DNA of 64,000 bases from Apostichopus japonicus (lineage: Eukaryota > Echinodermata > Holothuroidea > Aspidochirotida > Stichopodidae). Positions within the stretch are counted from its first letter, which is position 1. Every line of letters starts with the position of its first letter. Of the stretch, positions 59,164-64,000 are shown in pieces. The notes below the pieces were generated by a model. It did no database searches. It had not been told where the DNA came from and saw only the letters and a list, made by a program, of their open reading frames with translations. The translations under genes and the position numbers were made by a program. Location of the stretch: assembly GCF_037975245.1 (NCBI RefSeq), contig NC_092579.1:21024666-21088665 (forward strand), written 5' to 3'.

Positions 59164-60329
59164 GGCTGAGTGAAAATAAATGAAAAGGATTGTTGAAGAA
59201 AGAAAACAATAAACATATTAGTGATTGCATTCTGACGTTTATGATTAGGTCAGGTATAGGTCTATCGAATATTCACGGAGACTTGACAATAGATTTCGTC
59301 TATAATTACTGAACAACTTAGCATGCATGCAACTTAGTATGCACGAACTAAATAATGTAGAAAAACAAAAATTGTATAGTTGTAACAGCTGTTATAAAGA
59401 TTAATGTACTACTTACATGCAATATATGTAAAGTATATCAATTTCAGAGAGACCAGACTCATGTTGATGCAAGGAAACGTCACCATCTTTTCAATTTGTT
59501 TTATGTGAAGAACCTAAACGAGTGATAAAAAAAGGTTTCATGCACGGCTATAAGTTAGACACAATTACCACATCTATTCATAAGTCAATCCCATTTACAG
59601 TGAAATAGATCAAGGTTATAGAGGCTGAGCTGTCAGTCTCTTTTTCATTTCTCCTTTATTATTTGTCGACAAGAAATTCTTCAAATCACTAAAACATTCA
59701 CTTAATGTACGTTCCCGATGCGTTTTCCCTGACAAAACCGATCTACTCAATCTGATCCCCTACACAGTATATCTGACAGTTCTTTGCAATAGCCGACAAT
59801 GACATGCGTGCAACTATAGGTTTCTATAGTATACGTTTGCTGTGCAGTGTGTGCTCCTTTAACATATAGTTTGTTTTATTAGTCATTGTTCCATTGATGC
59901 GTACACAATTAATTTGACAATTCCCAATCTCACGGTAGCATATATAACTGGCATATCCTATACCCACTACATGATAGATGATAGCTTGGTCTAGCAAGCA
60001 TATGCTACTAATGCAAATTTCCACATAATGACCGTTATACAATGTTGAGGTATAGAGGAGCATAGCTTAGAATATAGTAAAACACAAACCGTAAGTTACG
60101 GCTGACAGCTGGAAAATAAATTGTTACCTCTTGCCTCATCATTATGCTATTGTTATATATGACATTCATTTACATATTCATCAAGTATTGTTTGTACTTG
60201 CAGGTGATGATTTTTACGGAAGAAAAGGTTTCAAAATTGAAATTGAAATTGAAATTATCTACCTATACATTGAATGTCCAGATGCTCGAAATCGAAATCG
60301 TAATTCCATTGTAGAGGCATTTGTCTGTA

Positions 60330-60655
<326 letters not shown>

Positions 60656-62094
60656 ATTAAGCCGGGATTATCCAAGATAAAATATGATTTCTAAGTTATC
60701 ATTAAAACCATGGACTATTAAGAATTTCATTCGGCTTGCCATATAAATGTGCTACCAATCTTCAGTACCAGAAACGATAATTTCTGTTGTTTGGAACATT
60801 TTTTTTTCTGCAAGCGTGCTCTGCCTCGCTACTTTTTTTATTCATTTTGTTTTCTCTGATGGGAGCGACTTAATTGCATGAGGGAGTATGGTTCGAATAA
60901 ATTAGAAATGTCTTACCTTGGAGAAGTATACTATTAAGCCAAAGTGACCCCTGCTAGAACGTCGATGAGACTTCAGGGCAAATTCGTCAACTTGCAATAT
61001 TGAAAAATAGCCGTAGGCTAGCACAAAACTCCAGTAGTTGGGTATAACGTGTTCCTTGTGTCCAGATACACTATACAACATCCCTGATACAACATAACTT
61101 ACCCTGCTTACCTGTTGATTCAATGCGGTAATATCTAATCATGCGCGGTTATCATGCATGATCAATACCATTGCATAATTTGCGCATGCTTGTGGCCTAA
61201 CAATTGTGAAGGTATACCGTAAACCTGTATAACACTAACTTTACTTTACACACAATGCAACACTGTACTGGAGAATTTGAACAATTCACAATTCAATCAA
61301 CTATGATTTCGTTTTGCCGGACGGAACCACGAAGTTACAATAAATGACACTATCGGAGTTAAGTTCATCACGCCTATAAATGTAACCGTTTCCAGAGAAA
61401 GTAACTGAAAGAACATCATTCTTTCCATATTTTTGGTTGTTCTTTTTTTTTTGCAGTTTGCATCTTTATCTTTAACCTTGGATGTTGAAGGATAAAATAA
61501 AATTAATATGAGGGCATTCCACAGAGTTGCATATCTCATCGCCAGCTGGGAACACTGATTTCAAATGAACAAATTTATTATTAAATATGCAATCTGGCAA
61601 TACCGTTCTTGCAAATAACATGATTACATTTTTGTGAACCTTACACTGAAAAAAACTAGGCTGAGAGTCCAGAATCATACTTTTAAAGTGATAAAATTAT
61701 TGTGACGCAGGATATAGACTACCTATAGGCTAAGCATCTTGGCTATACACCCCGGATGCGAAGTGAACACAAACTACGACTTTTTCAATTTCCATTTTGA
61801 ACGCGCTATCCGTTGCGTCTCGCGTTACCGCCGTTCTAACCCTGTGTGGCACGTAGACATTTTTGGAAATTCCAAAGCCCGTCAATTAAGCCAAGTTTTC
61901 ACACATAACTGGACCAGGCCAGGCACAACATTGGACTTTGTAGCCTAGTTGAAAATAATGATTTGCCTAGGCTTAATCGAGCTATATCTAGGTGTATGCT
62001 CCTAGGCATGTTACTATATGGACTGGGTACCGGTATAAAATATACATTTCATATTTAACAATGTGACCGTTGACCTCGGTTTCTATGGCAACCA

Positions 62095-62095
62095 C

Positions 62096-62175
<80 letters not shown>
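62095..62175. repeat. (TA)n tract
   Basis: About 80 bases of alternating TA with one TTTA interruption near the start. Confidence 0.95.
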
Positions 62176-62179
<4 letters not shown>

Positions 62180-62449
62180 GAGTATTCGACATTGCCGTGA
62201 TATCTCTGAAGGTTATACATGTCAACTCATCATGGAGTTATAGAATAACCTCGATTTGCACTAAATTTGAACTTTGATCGCTGACATTTAATTCAAGGGG
62301 CCTGTGAGTCACAAAGGGATCACCCTGGTGTACCTTCCCACCAAATATTTAAAAAAAAAAAAAAATCCTTTTAGGAGTTTGTGACACAAAATTGAGCTAG
62401 CAATAGGCCTATACATTTGACCTTAATTTGTATATATATCTTCCCGTGG

Positions 62450-63012
62450 TTTTCATTGATCACATTTTCCTTGATGGCACTTCTAATATTTGTAAATAAC
62501 TCATTTATCGCTGGATTCGTGCCCTTACTCGACGCCAATACTATCCAGTTATGCAAGAAATACCCGGGAATTCTTATGGTGGCCAAAGATGGCTAGGGTC
62601 ATTTGCAGTTATTATATTTTCCCCGACAGCTGGTAGACTCTTACGCTTCTATCGAAGCGAGCATTGATTAATATTCATTATAGGCTACTTCTTACATAAC
62701 CATTACTTGCTATCGTTTACAATTTTTACCATTCTATAGGATTACTATCAATTATCCCTCTTTTAAAGATGGAAATGATATCAAAATCTTCACTGGAGTC
62801 ATTTTCCAATGAAGTGAGAGAAATATTTATATCTCCTGACGTCATAATGACGTTTTTTTTCTTGTACTGATCGTAGGTTCATGTAAAGGAATTGTAGGGG
62901 CTTTCTTATTTATTTTTCTGAGAGACTTGGGCGCATCAAAATTACTGATGGGAACGACCCTTATCGTGACTTGCTTAGCTGAAGTTCCATGTTTGGTTTG
63001 GTCGATTGCACA
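62450..63012 (+). pseudogene. Decayed MFSD6-like gene fragment
   Basis: Translated in shifting frames, this segment follows residues of the neighbouring minus-strand MFSD6-like protein in order: FVNNSFIAGFVPLLDANTIQ, then after a 1-base loss SYGGQRWLGSFAVIIFSP, then HYLLSFTIF, then GLLSIIPLLKMEMI and SFSNEVREIFISPDV, then after a likely 1-base loss in a run of eight T, SCKGIVGAFLFIFLRDLGAS and LIVTCLAEVPCL. At least three frame changes and internal stops make it a pseudogene, although the T-run shift could be an assembly error. It ends at CA/GTAAGA, a possible old splice donor. No N- or C-terminal parts were found. Confidence 0.8.
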
Positions 63013-63519
63013 GTAAGATCATTTTACAATTATATATATAAAAAAAAAATTATAAAAAAAATACTTTTAGAAATTCTCAATGTTCCAATTCCCTACATGA
63101 GACTAAATTGCCAGTGAACAAATTTGGAAACGCGTAATGATATGCATCGCTAGACTAATCAGAGAAACGAGGGTTATAGCAAAGGATATACTGGTATAAT
63201 AATGAACGGCGCATATATATACTGTAATAAGATTAATGTATAACCTTGTACGAAGCTTGCAACGGCCGGCATACACAAGTGATGTAATCTGCAGATATAA
63301 AGCATACATTTAATTGAAACAAAATTCAACTGGTTGCAAACTATACCTTACGGGGAAGGTGTTTTACATATCAACGCGTAACATCTGCATTCAACGACAG
63401 TTCTTTGTGATGTTCTTCATTAAGCATAAGTGTATAACAGCCGCATCGGGGAATTCGTTGATTTGAGTCTTAATTCACTTGATAGTCGATTCGAAAGACG
63501 ACATTTCTAGAACACCACA
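63013..63519. other. Spacer and presumed promoter/5' UTR of the right-edge gene
   Basis: AT-rich. No TATA box at a convincing position and no further exon is seen. Confidence 0.4.
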
Positions 63520-63850
63520 ATGGATGAAAAAACTCAGATTTTGTTAGGTAAGAGATTCATTTTGTCTGTTTTTATTGTAGTTGTTATTGCGTAATTACTG
63601 CGTTTTTTGTTTTGTAATGTACTGTCATGATGCCGGTTCACTTCTAAAAATATCCTCATCTATAAATGAGGCTCAGCCTGTATGAAATAAGAGAATCTAG
63701 CCATCACTTGTATTTATCTTTTATATTATTCGATACATGTGACGAATCCTCCTCCCTCAAAATATTGTAAAAAAAAACAATCAACCCAGAAAAAGGGGAC
63801 TAACTTCATACTGTATTCATGTTCCTTCAAGGTTACAATAGTATATATAA

Positions 63851-63922
<72 letters not shown>

Positions 63923-64000
63923 TTCGATTGTTGTATTGGAACAGAACATCAAGAAGACGGAGACCAGAGAAGATGGTATTCGGTGGACAGGACATTTCTA
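63520..64000 (+). CDS. MFSD6-like transporter, first two exons (truncated by window end)
   Basis: Exon 63520-63547 (MDEKTQILL plus one base, donor GTAAGA) joins in phase to the exon starting at 63945 after TTGGAACAG, giving EHQEDGDQRRWYSVDRTFL before the window ends. An acidic cytoplasmic start followed by W-[YS]-[VI]-[DN]-[RK]-x-[FL]-L just before TM1 is what I recall for MFSD6-family proteins. The adjacent MFSD6-like gene and pseudogene support this. The call rests on 28 residues, so it is moderate. The intron has a (TA)n run ending ~20 bases before the acceptor. Confidence 0.6.
63841..63922. repeat. (TA)n tract just upstream of a splice acceptor
   Basis: About 80 bases of alternating TA with GTA and TTTA interruptions, in intron 1 of the right-edge gene. 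It ends about 22 bases before the acceptor AG at 63943-63944. Confidence 0.95.

Noticed and set aside
59030-59230. 66-codon minus-strand frame overlapping the MFSD6-like exon
   Set aside because: Shadow frame of the transporter exon.
60902-61123. Possible upstream exon of the MFSD6-like gene, ending at a GTAAGA donor
   Set aside because: The open frame ends in phase 0, whereas the next exon needs phase 1, and the residues do not resemble the family N-terminus.

Overview
The window looks like nuclear DNA of an invertebrate animal, probably a deuterostome and perhaps an echinoderm; the taxon is inference. The support is GT-AG introns, AT-rich non-coding DNA, tRNA-derived SINE heads, DNA transposons, and proteins that look like animal FBXW10, TMEM130, TTC30/IFT70 and MFSD6. 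Protein names come from remembered family similarity. Exon boundaries were worked out by hand from splice signals and reading phase, with no search run.

Layout. 1-4244 (+): last four exons of an FBXW10-like F-box/WD40 gene, with a 105-bp minisatellite in one intron. 4245-11249: 3' flank and intergenic DNA with small duplications. 11250-18663 (-): a complete eight-exon TMEM130-like gene (466 aa) that converges on FBXW10. 18664-20713: intergenic. 20714-39976: the outstanding object, a ~19.2-kb structure bounded by an 11-bp direct repeat and a near-perfect 36-bp terminal inverted repeat. Its arms are two large arrays of one ~225-bp satellite in opposite orientation (about 28 and 38 units), around a core with a second inverted tandem repeat of ~145 bp. 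Nested in the core is a 2.1-kb insertion with a transposase-like ORF fragment, itself split by a 1-kb hAT-type element with 8-bp target duplications.

40144-54172 (+): a complete 15-exon TTC30/IFT70 gene (647 aa), whose start codon is only ~170 bp from the right end of the giant element. Intron 4 carries ~700 bp of GTGA/GAGT repeat; other introns carry a tRNA-derived SINE, a second tRNA-like SINE remnant and small duplications. 55600-59163 (-): the two 3' exons of an MFSD6-like transporter gene, with a second hAT-type element in the intron. 62450-63012 (+): a frameshifted MFSD6-like pseudogene. 63520-64000 (+): the first exons of another MFSD6-like gene that runs off the window. The right end is therefore a small MFSD6-like cluster.

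The genes do not form an operon or an obvious pathway. The only functional theme is ciliary: IFT70 is an intraflagellar transport subunit, and its upstream region has a candidate RFX/X-box half-site. The best candidate for something undescribed is the giant foldback-like element with satellite arms.
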